Part shown: positions 37,281 through 45,974 of the stretch, piece by piece | How the letters are laid out: each line of letters opens with the position of its first letter | How positions within the stretch are numbered: position 1 is the first letter of the stretch | DNA from: Leptospira sp. WS39.C2 | GTDB taxonomy: Bacteria; Spirochaetota; Leptospiria; Leptospirales; Leptospiraceae | Assembly: GCF_040833965.1 (NCBI RefSeq) | Contig: NZ_CP162142.1 | Location: 2,567,001 to 2,631,000 of the forward strand | DNA: 64,000 nucleotides | Reading direction: 5' to 3' | Made by a program: the position numbers and the translations under genes | Notes under the pieces: model-generated | Told to the model about the DNA's origin: nothing | The model's database searches: none | The model's input: the letters and a program-made list of their open reading frames with translations, nothing else

Positions 37281-39794
37281 TTAAAGTCTTCGAAGTCTTT
37301 TGGAAACGGAAACTTTTGTCATATCGTAGAATAATACTCCTATAAATGCAACAAGTATCGCTGTCAAAAATTGTAGAAAATTCAATGGGACAAATCGAAA
37401 TAATGAATTCATACCTGGGAGATAAATGGATAATAACAAAACTCCAATCGTTCCAACAAATACAAAATTAATCATAGAATTTTTGATTCTCATTCGGCTC
37501 CACATCGATTCATGAAGGGAACGATTTGCCAAAATTAAAAATAAGTTTGAAAAGACGAGTGTAACAAATGTAGTTGTACTTACAATTTGGTTCACTGAAT
37601 CACCTTTTAAATAAAGTAATGTGATCCAGTATGTAGAAACGACAGACAATAAGGAAAACGCACCCTGGATCAAAGAATTGATAAACAATTCATTATCTAA
37701 AAGAGGTTCAGTTGCGTTCCTTGGTTTACGTTTCATTAAATCAAATTCCGCATCTTCTTTCTCAAAAACGATCGTACATGTAGGATCGATCACCATTTCC
37801 ATAAAAACAATATGGATCGCAGATAAAACAACGATAGGCCAATCAAATAAAATAGGTAAAAAAGTAATCCCGACAATTGGAATATGAACACCAATTAAAT
37901 AACCCAATGCTTTTTTCAAGTTATCAAAAATTTGCCGGCCAATTCGAACTGATTCTAAAATTGAAGAAAATGAATCATCCAACAAAACGATGTCAGATGC
38001 TTCTCTTGCAACATCAGTTCCTCGTTCCCCCATTGCCACTCCAATGTTAGCAGTTCGTAATGCGGGTGCATCATTTACACCATCACCAGTCATCGCAACA
38101 ATTTCACCCTCGGCTTTTAAAATACGAACTAACTTCCATTTGTCTTCTGGACTCACTCTAGAAAAAACATTACATTCATTTAATACTTTTTTGAGTTCAG
38201 TATCTTTTAAGTTTGAAAATTCTTTTCCTGTATATACTAAATCTGAATTTTTTAATCCAATTTGATTTGCAATGTTTTTAGCAGTTTCTGGATAATCTCC
38301 GGTGATCATAATCACTCGAATCCCTGCTTCATAAGCTGTCTGAACAGCAGTTGGTACAATTTCACGAATAGGATCTAAAAAGGAAAGTAAACCGTATAAT
38401 TGATATTTTACATCATTTCGATCTTCAGGAATATTATTCAGGTCACTATTAGATTTTGCAACAGCAAGAACACGATACCCTTCTTTTGCCAATAAATTCG
38501 TTCTTTTAGTCCACTCATCTAATTCATTTGTGTCCAAATTACATAAACCAAAAATTGCCTCAGGAGAACCTTTCGCATAACATACATACTTTCCTGATTC
38601 TTTTAAAACCCTTATCATTGTAAGTTGTTCTGGAGTTAAAGGAAAATCTTTAATCGAAACTAGAGATAAATCTCCATCCTCGTGAAAAGTTCCCATACAA
38701 TCTGAAATTGCAATATCCATTGGGTCAAAACTTGGATGTTTTGATGCAAAGTATGCAAGTTGTAAGATAGTCTTTGAATCTTCCGATATTTCCTTTGTTT
38801 TTTCTAAATTTTCATCAAGATCTTTTGTTGAAATGATTCCAACCTTCATCTTATTTTTTGTAATTGTGCCTGTTTTGTCTGAACACAAAACTGTTGCTGC
38901 TCCTAAAGTTTCAATGATAGAAGACCTTCTAACAAGAACATTCTTTGTACTTAATCGATAAGCACCCAAGGCAAAAAAGATTGTCATTACTAGAGGCAAC
39001 TCTTCTGGCATTAAACCTATAGCTAACGTTAACCCTGATAATAAACCCTGTAACCATAAAGATTTTACGAATCCAAAATAAAGTGCCAACAATACACACA
39101 AACCTGCGGCAACTAAAAACAAATTCTTAACTAATCTTGCTACTTCTAATTCTAAAAGTGTTCTACCAACTGACTCATCCGCAATTTTTTTACCAATTTT
39201 TCCTATCTCAGTCTGATTCCCAACTGACTTTACTTGACACACTCCCTCACCACCGACAACCAAAGCTCCACAAAAAACAATCTGTCCAAGAACTTTATTT
39301 ACTGGTATCGATTCTCCAGTTAACAATGATTCATCGCAAGAAAATATTCTATCAGATAATAACTCAGCATCAGCAGGGATTCGATCACCTTCATTTAGGA
39401 TGAGTATGTCACCAAATACTACGTCCTTACCTTCAATACGAATGATTTGACCTTCTCGTATCACGTTTGTTCTGGGACTCGCCAGTGATCTCAAAGCAGA
39501 TATCGCCGTATCTGTTTTTTTCTCTTGGTAAAACGTAATGCATATAATTCCAATTACTGAACATAACAAAAGTAAGGCTTCGCCACGATCCCCTAAAAGT
39601 AAATACACAATACTAATGGAAATGAGAAGCAGAATCATTGGTTCAGTAACAACTCCAAAAAGCATCAGTAGAATCCCTTTTTTTTTGGAGGTCAGAATTT
39701 CATTTGCACCGTAGACTGAACGGTTCTTTTTAACCGTATCATTCGATAGTCCCATTGCCAAGTATTCAGAAATTTGTTTTGGTATTGATTGCAT
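37281..39794 (-). CDS. P-type cation-transporting ATPase (P2, PacL-like)
   Basis: An 837-residue P-type ATPase. It has an N-terminal cation-ATPase domain, an actuator domain with TGES at 159-162, phosphorylation motif DKTGT with Asp306, nucleotide-binding domain with KGSPE, hinge TGDGVNDAPAL, and about ten spans including four to six at the C-terminus. The TM4 motif is PEELP (263-267), in place of PEGLP of SERCA-type Ca2+ pumps, so the transported ion (Ca2+, Mn2+, H+ or other) is uncertain. It is the first gene of a possible ATPase-patatin-kinase-kinase unit. Confidence 0.9.
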   Translation of the reverse strand: MQSIPKQISEYLAMGLSNDTVKKNRSVYGANEILTSKKKGILLMLFGVVTEPMILLLISISIVYLLLGDRGEALLLLCSVIGIICITFYQEKKTDTAISALRSLASPRTNVIREGQIIRIEGKDVVFGDILILNEGDRIPADAELLSDRIFSCDESLLTGESIPVNKVLGQIVFCGALVVGGEGVCQVKSVGNQTEIGKIGKKIADESVGRTLLELEVARLVKNLFLVAAGLCVLLALYFGFVKSLWLQGLLSGLTLAIGLMPEELPLVMTIFFALGAYRLSTKNVLVRRSSIIETLGAATVLCSDKTGTITKNKMKVGIISTKDLDENLEKTKEISEDSKTILQLAYFASKHPSFDPMDIAISDCMGTFHEDGDLSLVSIKDFPLTPEQLTMIRVLKESGKYVCYAKGSPEAIFGLCNLDTNELDEWTKRTNLLAKEGYRVLAVAKSNSDLNNIPEDRNDVKYQLYGLLSFLDPIREIVPTAVQTAYEAGIRVIMITGDYPETAKNIANQIGLKNSDLVYTGKEFSNLKDTELKKVLNECNVFSRVSPEDKWKLVRILKAEGEIVAMTGDGVNDAPALRTANIGVAMGERGTDVAREASDIVLLDDSFSSILESVRIGRQIFDNLKKALGYLIGVHIPIVGITFLPILFDWPIVVLSAIHIVFMEMVIDPTCTIVFEKEDAEFDLMKRKPRNATEPLLDNELFINSLIQGAFSLLSVVSTYWITLLYLKGDSVNQIVSTTTFVTLVFSNLFLILANRSLHESMWSRMRIKNSMINFVFVGTIGVLLLSIYLPGMNSLFRFVPLNFLQFLTAILVAFIGVLFYDMTKVSVSKRLRRL

Positions 39795-39846
39795 TTGTCT
39801 TCGAATTTTGAATTGAATTTTTTAATTTTCAGATTAACATTCTAGA

Positions 39847-41196
39847 ATGTGCGATACATCTCTTGCCACTGAAAAATTTACAAAAACACAAAAAAGAATC
39901 TTTGCTAAAAACTCGGATAGAGAACCAAATGAAGCCCAAACAATTCTCCATTTACCGCGAAAAGAATACCCAAAAGATTCTGTTGTAAAAACAACGTATA
40001 TTGAAATTCCACAAACTTCCGTTACATACGAAATTTTTTTATCAAAACCCTTTCATATGTGGGGTGCAGAAATGGGAGTCAATGAATTTGGAGTTTGTAT
40101 TGGAAATGAAGCTGTATTCACAAATTTAAAAATAGGCAAAACAAACAACGGATTAACTGGTATGGACCTAATTCGTTTGGCTTTAGAAAGATCAAAAACA
40201 GCAAAAAATGCATTATTTTTGATCACAGAACTTTTGGAGGAATATGGTCAAGATGCATGTGGTGGTTATCAAAATAAAACTTTTTTTTACCATAATAGTT
40301 TCATTATTGCTGATCGCACTGATGGATATGTATTGGAAACCGCAGATCGATTTTGGGTTGCTAAAAAAATAAAATCATATTATGCAATATCAAACGGGTT
40401 AACAATAGAATCTGATTTTGAATATTCCTCAACTAACTTAATTGAGAAATTAAAATACAATTCTAAAAAAGATTTTTCATTCAAAGATCATTTCAGCGAT
40501 TATTTTTATACATATATGAGCCATTGTAAAGACAGAAGGAATCTTCACAATGCCACAGCAGAAAAATCCCAAAATATTTTTTCTCAATATGATTCAAAAC
40601 TAGCCATCGAAACACTAAAAACCCATGAAACTGATGCGGATGAATTTGAACCATGTAATTCTTCTATGAAATCACTTTGTATGCATGCAACTGGTCCAAC
40701 AACACCTAATCAAACTAACGGTAGTTTGGTAGTGGAATGGGATACTTCTGAAACAAATCAAGATCCACTTAGAGTGTACTATACTGGAACATCAACGCCA
40801 TGTTTGAGTTTATTCAAACCTTTCTTTTTTGGTACAAAAAATTTCATAAACGCATCTAGTTTAGATCCGAAATCCACATACACCGATACCTTGTGGTGGT
40901 TAAATGAATCGATCGTTAGAAAGGCAAATTTTGATTACCAAGGTGTTCGCTCCATACTTCTACCTTCCCTAGTTGGATTACAAGAATCTATATTCTCTAC
41001 TACAAAAGAACCATTACCATTACAAAAAAAAGAAGAGATCCAGTGGAGATTTTTAAAAGATCACGTTAATGTTCTGAAAAAAATAGATGATGAACTAATA
41101 GAGGCAAAGATAGGAAAAAGTCGATGGCAAAATCCACTATTCCAATTGTATTGGAGTGGCCAAAATTCAAAACTAGGATTACGAAGCTTCAAATAA
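39847..41196 (+). CDS. Secernin-like C69 family N-terminal nucleophile hydrolase
   Basis: The second residue is Cys (MCDTSLA), which becomes the N-terminal nucleophile after Met removal. The following AKNSDREPNEAQ, MWGAEMGVNEFGVCIGNEA and GLTGMDLIRLALER segments match the secernin branch of peptidase family C69. The protein is 449 residues and has no signal peptide, so it acts in the cytoplasm, on dipeptides or amides; the actual substrate is unknown. The stop overlaps the convergent glycerate kinase by 18 nt. It is divergent from the P-type ATPase gene across 52 nt. Confidence 0.83.
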   Translation: MCDTSLATEKFTKTQKRIFAKNSDREPNEAQTILHLPRKEYPKDSVVKTTYIEIPQTSVTYEIFLSKPFHMWGAEMGVNEFGVCIGNEAVFTNLKIGKTNNGLTGMDLIRLALERSKTAKNALFLITELLEEYGQDACGGYQNKTFFYHNSFIIADRTDGYVLETADRFWVAKKIKSYYAISNGLTIESDFEYSSTNLIEKLKYNSKKDFSFKDHFSDYFYTYMSHCKDRRNLHNATAEKSQNIFSQYDSKLAIETLKTHETDADEFEPCNSSMKSLCMHATGPTTPNQTNGSLVVEWDTSETNQDPLRVYYTGTSTPCLSLFKPFFFGTKNFINASSLDPKSTYTDTLWWLNESIVRKANFDYQGVRSILLPSLVGLQESIFSTTKEPLPLQKKEEIQWRFLKDHVNVLKKIDDELIEAKIGKSRWQNPLFQLYWSGQNSKLGLRSFK

Positions 41197-42360
41197 AAGT
41201 AAAACAATATCATTTACATTTGTACCAGTGGGACCAGTGAACACGAGACCATTGACATCTTTTAATAATGGATAAGAATTTGAATTGAATAATTCCTTTC
41301 GTGGATTCCATCCTTTTTCCTCCATTAAAGAAAAGGATTCATTTGAAACAATTCCACCAGTTGCATCAGTAGGACCGTCGGTTCCATCTGTCCCACCAGA
41401 CAAAAACATCCATTTTCGATTCGTTTTGTGTTGTTGAAATAACAAAGATATTCTTAAAGCGGTTTCTTGGTTTCTACCTCCGATTCCATTTCCATATACC
41501 GGACAAACCATTTCGCCACCTAACAAAATTAATTGTTTTTTTGGTGAATCCAATGCAGATAGAAATTCTTTTTCAAATAAAATTGCAGTTTCCTCCGTTG
41601 TTCCGCCCCAAGAATCGCTGAGTAATTTTGTTTCAAAACCTTTTTCCTTTGCTAGAGTTATAATCTTTTTTAATGATCGAGTTATATTACCAATTATAAA
41701 ATAATTATTACTTGGATACGTTGGTGCAGACGCAATAGAATTTGGATCATCTCCCAATACATCGGAAATTACATAAGTAAATACTTCCAAATCAGGATTT
41801 AAATTTTTAAGAAGTTTACCACCTTTCACTTCTGAATATTTTTTCCTTTCCTCGTTAATCACTTGGATTGGTTTTCCACTATTTAATAACTGTTCTTGAA
41901 TTTGAATGAGATCATTGATAGAATAACCATCTTTAGGAATTTCAAATAAACTTGAACCACCACCAGACAAAAGAACAATCAATCGAGTTTCCTTTCCCAA
42001 TTGTTTTAAGTGTGTCACCACTTCATTCGCACAAATGATTGAATTTTCATCAGGAATTGGATGAGATGCTTCCCTATATTTCCAGATAGAATCTTCTTTT
42101 TGTTCCAGTTTACCTTCGGGTAGATAGCCATATTTTGTCAGGATATAACCACCGTTTACTGGAAAATGCCTTTGAAAGGCAATTGCCATGGAATAAGCGG
42201 CTTTTCCCAGGGCAAAAACATACTGTTTTTTCGATTGGTCTCTCAGTTTAGTAACGATCAGATTTTGTTCCCTCAAATAATCAGAAAACAAAACTTCTGG
42301 ACTGGCTGCTTTGATACCTTCAAAAAACAAAAAAAGAATCTCATCTTTCAGTAGATCCAA
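41179..42360 (-). CDS. gckA: Glycerate 2-kinase (type 2, DUF4147/MOFRL family)
   Basis: The enzyme phosphorylates D-glycerate to 2-phosphoglycerate, feeding glyoxylate or serine-derived carbon to glycolysis. The 393-residue protein carries the family motifs LLSGGGSSLFE (about 135-145), SDVLGDDP, the C-terminal GGRNQE and the MOFRL signature around FLSGGTDGTDGPTDATGG. It starts 5 nt after the flavoprotein-polyferredoxin fusion gene and is probably cotranscribed with it. Glycerate entry pathways are not encoded nearby. Confidence 0.88.
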   Translation of the reverse strand: MDLLKDEILFLFFEGIKAASPEVLFSDYLREQNLIVTKLRDQSKKQYVFALGKAAYSMAIAFQRHFPVNGGYILTKYGYLPEGKLEQKEDSIWKYREASHPIPDENSIICANEVVTHLKQLGKETRLIVLLSGGGSSLFEIPKDGYSINDLIQIQEQLLNSGKPIQVINEERKKYSEVKGGKLLKNLNPDLEVFTYVISDVLGDDPNSIASAPTYPSNNYFIIGNITRSLKKIITLAKEKGFETKLLSDSWGGTTEETAILFEKEFLSALDSPKKQLILLGGEMVCPVYGNGIGGRNQETALRISLLFQQHKTNRKWMFLSGGTDGTDGPTDATGGIVSNESFSLMEEKGWNPRKELFNSNSYPLLKDVNGLVFTGPTGTNVNDIVLLLFEAS

Positions 42361-42365
42361 TTCAA

Positions 42366-44627
42366 TTATTTCCTAGTTTTTGCATCCAAAAGATCAAAAC
42401 TAATTTTACCACCATCCAACTTTCCAAATTGTAATACATCTGTTGGGCATAGTGATACACAAGCGGAACATCGTACACATTGTACGCTGTCCATGGGAAT
42501 TCCACGACTCGCAAAACCCATGACATCAATGCCTTGGTGGCAATTTTTGGTACAAATATTACAAGATATACATTTCTTTTTTTCAGAAAATATTCTAAAC
42601 TTACTAAATCTTGCATAAATATGCATCAATGAAGCAAGAGGGCAAAACATCCTACACCAAACCCTACCTGAATATAAAAAGTAACATCCAACTCCGACAA
42701 CACCCGCGAGTCCTATATCAACAACGATGTCATACATCCATTTAACAGAGTCAGCGACCATCTCACTCATAATCAGATTCGGATAAAATACCTTACCATA
42801 AACGCCAATCAATTTTAATGTTGTTAGAATAAATGCGACTAACAAAATATATTGGCCAGAATGTTCCCATTGGTAAGCCGTTTTCGAATGTGGCATTTTT
42901 TGTCTATACTCATCACCTAAAGTTTCAGCAAGTCCACCGCAGGAACAAATCCAACCGCAATAAATACCTTTTCCATAATTATAAACTAAAACAGGAATGA
43001 GGACGAAACTAAAACAAAGTCCGTATACCAACCAAAATGTTGTTATGCCACCATCACATAAAACTCCCATACTCAGTGGCCATGCCAAAATAAATCCATA
43101 AGCTTTCCAATAAGAATCTGCAGGAAATATTTCTCTTCGTATAAACCCATCAGGAGTTCCCAAATAACCTAAATCTCCTAACATAGGTAATATAATTTCT
43201 GGTAATAAAAACAAAAATACGATTTGGATAACAATCAAAGAAAGAGTTTGGTAATAAATGTATTGAGTTTTCCTTACAACCATTCTCCTGATTCCAAATA
43301 CCAATATTGTAAGAGAGTATAAAAATGTGTAATGGAAGGATGGGTATTTTCCAAACAATAAAAACTGTTGGTAAGTCGACAAAAGATATACAGTCAAAAA
43401 ATAAACAAAAGCTAAAAGGAAATATATTGTTTTAAATGATTTCCAAACATCAAACTTTATATGCCTTTTTTGGAGGATAATATAAGTATATAAAATTAAA
43501 CTAAATATAGATATTGCAGCAGAAACAGTTGCGAGTGGCGAAAACCAAAATGGACCATAAACTGATGCCTTCCCAAAGTAAGCTGTGGTAGCAAAACTTA
43601 CCAATGTTGTAAATCCTATCCAATCCAAAATGTCTTTTTGGTTTTGTAATTTAATGCCTACTTTTTGAAAAAAACCTAATGGTGGTAAATTGCCTATTAA
43701 TATGTAAACAGAATCTGCTTTTAGCTTCAATGCGGATTGTTTAGTTTTCACAAAGACAGACGTCGAAGTTATCTCAGTCGCTGCAGAATCATAAAGTATT
43801 TTTACCTTCCCTTTAGTTTCTAATTGATGGATGATATTTCTATTTTCAGATTTTGCTTTTTGAAATTCTTTACCTCGATGAATGAGCGTAATTTCTGTTG
43901 CATATTCAGAACATGATATGGCTGTTTCTAGTGCAGTATCTCCCCCACCTACAATCACAATGGTTTGATTTTCTGTGTCCTTTGGGTCAATCAATCTGTA
44001 AAAAACATTTGGTTCCGATTCTCCTTTGATACCTAACTTTTTAGGATCTCCAGATTTCCCCATAGCAATCACAACTGAATTAGTTTGATAAATAGTACCT
44101 GTTTCAGTTTCTAAACTGTATCCTATATCATCTGCTTTGATACCAACCACCCTCTGATTGGTTTTTACATTGATCGGATTCTGGATTAAAAAATGGTTTA
44201 GTTCTTCGAGTAATTCCTCTTTTGTTGTATCAACAATTTTGATTGCAGATTGTGTTTCAATAGATTTGGGTTCAGCAAAAATAGGCTTTCGATTAGGATA
44301 ACTTTGAATTGTTTGGAAGGGAATATTCGATTCCAATACAAGATATTTTTTTCCCAAACGTTTGGCTTCTAATGCGCAAGATACCCCTGCAGGTCCAGAA
44401 CCTATGATCAAAACATCATACCGATCATTATTTCTATCGGGGATGTGTTTCCAAACGGAAACCCCACTTTCTGCTGCTAATTTTAAAAGTGGAACACCCG
44501 TTAGATCTCCAATGACAAATACATTTGGTAAATTGGTTTCATAGGAATCCGACAATTCAGGGTAAACTTCTACAGAACCTGTGGGAGCAGATTTTGTTAA
44601 CCAATTAAAATAAGATTTGGGCCACAT
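42366..44627 (-). CDS. Fused FAD/NAD(P)-binding oxidoreductase and membrane polyferredoxin
   Basis: One 753-residue chain joins two modules. Residues about 1-335 resemble a thioredoxin-reductase/YpdA-type flavoprotein (GSGPAGVSCALEAKRLG, VVGGGDTALE as IVGGGDTAL; no redox-active CxxC). After several membrane spans (about 340-660) comes a NosR/NapH-like module with CGWICSCGG and WCRMFCPL, and two 4Fe-4S sites (CISCNICTKNC and CVRCSACVSLC near the C-terminus). It could carry electrons between NAD(P)H and membrane or periplasmic acceptors. An apparent C-terminal FAD strand (FVIGDLTG) lies at the N-terminus, so the flavoprotein fold may be circularly arranged. Confidence 0.85.
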   Translation of the reverse strand: MWPKSYFNWLTKSAPTGSVEVYPELSDSYETNLPNVFVIGDLTGVPLLKLAAESGVSVWKHIPDRNNDRYDVLIIGSGPAGVSCALEAKRLGKKYLVLESNIPFQTIQSYPNRKPIFAEPKSIETQSAIKIVDTTKEELLEELNHFLIQNPINVKTNQRVVGIKADDIGYSLETETGTIYQTNSVVIAMGKSGDPKKLGIKGESEPNVFYRLIDPKDTENQTIVIVGGGDTALETAISCSEYATEITLIHRGKEFQKAKSENRNIIHQLETKGKVKILYDSAATEITSTSVFVKTKQSALKLKADSVYILIGNLPPLGFFQKVGIKLQNQKDILDWIGFTTLVSFATTAYFGKASVYGPFWFSPLATVSAAISIFSLILYTYIILQKRHIKFDVWKSFKTIYFLLAFVYFLTVYLLSTYQQFLLFGKYPSFHYTFLYSLTILVFGIRRMVVRKTQYIYYQTLSLIVIQIVFLFLLPEIILPMLGDLGYLGTPDGFIRREIFPADSYWKAYGFILAWPLSMGVLCDGGITTFWLVYGLCFSFVLIPVLVYNYGKGIYCGWICSCGGLAETLGDEYRQKMPHSKTAYQWEHSGQYILLVAFILTTLKLIGVYGKVFYPNLIMSEMVADSVKWMYDIVVDIGLAGVVGVGCYFLYSGRVWCRMFCPLASLMHIYARFSKFRIFSEKKKCISCNICTKNCHQGIDVMGFASRGIPMDSVQCVRCSACVSLCPTDVLQFGKLDGGKISFDLLDAKTRK

Positions 44628-44669
44628 ACCTTTTTATTGGACATTCTTAATGAAAAAAAAGAAACTAAA

Positions 44670-45974
44670 TTAAGCGGAGATAGGAATTTGGATGGTAATT
44701 TTTGTTCCTTGGTTTGGTGAACTTGTCACATCCATTGTACAACCTTGGCTTTTGAGCATTTCTGTACAAACCAAAAGACCAAGGCCTGTCCCCTTCTCTC
44801 CTTGGGTTCCAAAAGTAGTTGGGAATGGTTTCCCTTCGCCAATTTGGTTCATTTGCTCATGTGTCATCCCGATTCCATTATCGATAATGTTAAGTGCTAC
44901 ATACTTTGGTCCCATAGAACATGTGATTAAAACTTTTCCTTTTGGATGGGAAAATTTGATCGCATTTGAAATTACATTCCTAATCACAGTGCTGATCATC
45001 CTCTCGTCACAATAGACTGTTAGTTGGTCTGAAACCATTATCTCCCAATCTATTCCTTTGTCTGAGGCTTGTAACTCAAGTATATCCTTCGCATTTTGAA
45101 CGAGTGATTTTAAATTTAATGTTTCTAAATGTGCTGGGATTTTTTTTGATTCGTTTCGAACCCAATCCAATAAATTTTCCAATACTAAATAAGATTGGTT
45201 TGTACTTTTTTTAAGTTCCTTCAAAGCAATTAACATCTCTTCTCGATTTGGTAATGTTTCTGTTAAAAATCCTAAATAAGAATTCATCGTACCGATTGGT
45301 CCTTTTAGGTCATGGGCCAAAATTGAAAAAATTCGATCTTTGTGTTGGTTTGTCCGAACCATCTCATTTTGAATTCGGCTAGTGTTTCTCAAAAAATAAA
45401 ACATGATGAGGGCAATGAAGAATAAACAAGATACAACAGAATTCACTCTAAATAATTCTTGGATTTGAGGATTATATAATAATGTTCCTTCGATAAAGGC
45501 ACCTGGTTTTCCAAAAAATTCAAACCAAACATAAAATAGGTTATTTACTAAAAAAACAAGTAATATCCAATACTTATCTTCATAGGAAAACAATACAAAT
45601 GGAGATAACGCAAATACCAAAAAATAATAATAAAATCCACCAGAGTTTCCGAAACTAACCATCGAAACAAATACCAAGGGAATAGAAATTGTTATAGTAA
45701 GTAATATTCGAGCTAAGGAATACTTTTCTTTAAAATTTAAGTATAAAATAAAGACTAATGAACAGATAACAAACAAATGAATGACGTTCATTATCACATG
45801 ATTTGGTGCGCCGGCGATTGTGAACAATACGGAGTATTGGAGATTGGATAGGATTCCTAAAATAGCAATTAAATTTGCCAATTGTACTCTAACAGATGTT
45901 TGTAAGTCTAGCTGTTGGTTGATTCCTACGTTGAGTAAAAATCGTAATCGAAATTTTTTGACAAAAAATTTCAT
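44670..45974 (-). CDS. Membrane histidine kinase with multi-span sensor
   Basis: The 434-residue kinase has six hydrophobic spans in its N-terminal half (about 35-200), like 6TM/7TM-type sensors without an extracytoplasmic domain, followed by HisKA (phospho-His in FSILAHDLKGPIG, about 220) and HATPase (NAIKFSH, DNGIGM and GEKGTGLGL boxes). Its ATG overlaps the TGA of the SpoIIE phosphatase gene (ATGA), so the two are translated together. Kinase plus phosphatase from one [18 protein letters not shown] one shared switch. No response regulator gene is adjacent. Confidence 0.88.
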   Translation of the reverse strand: MKFFVKKFRLRFLLNVGINQQLDLQTSVRVQLANLIAILGILSNLQYSVLFTIAGAPNHVIMNVIHLFVICSLVFILYLNFKEKYSLARILLTITISIPLVFVSMVSFGNSGGFYYYFLVFALSPFVLFSYEDKYWILLVFLVNNLFYVWFEFFGKPGAFIEGTLLYNPQIQELFRVNSVVSCLFFIALIMFYFLRNTSRIQNEMVRTNQHKDRIFSILAHDLKGPIGTMNSYLGFLTETLPNREEMLIALKELKKSTNQSYLVLENLLDWVRNESKKIPAHLETLNLKSLVQNAKDILELQASDKGIDWEIMVSDQLTVYCDERMISTVIRNVISNAIKFSHPKGKVLITCSMGPKYVALNIIDNGIGMTHEQMNQIGEGKPFPTTFGTQGEKGTGLGLLVCTEMLKSQGCTMDVTSSPNQGTKITIQIPISA

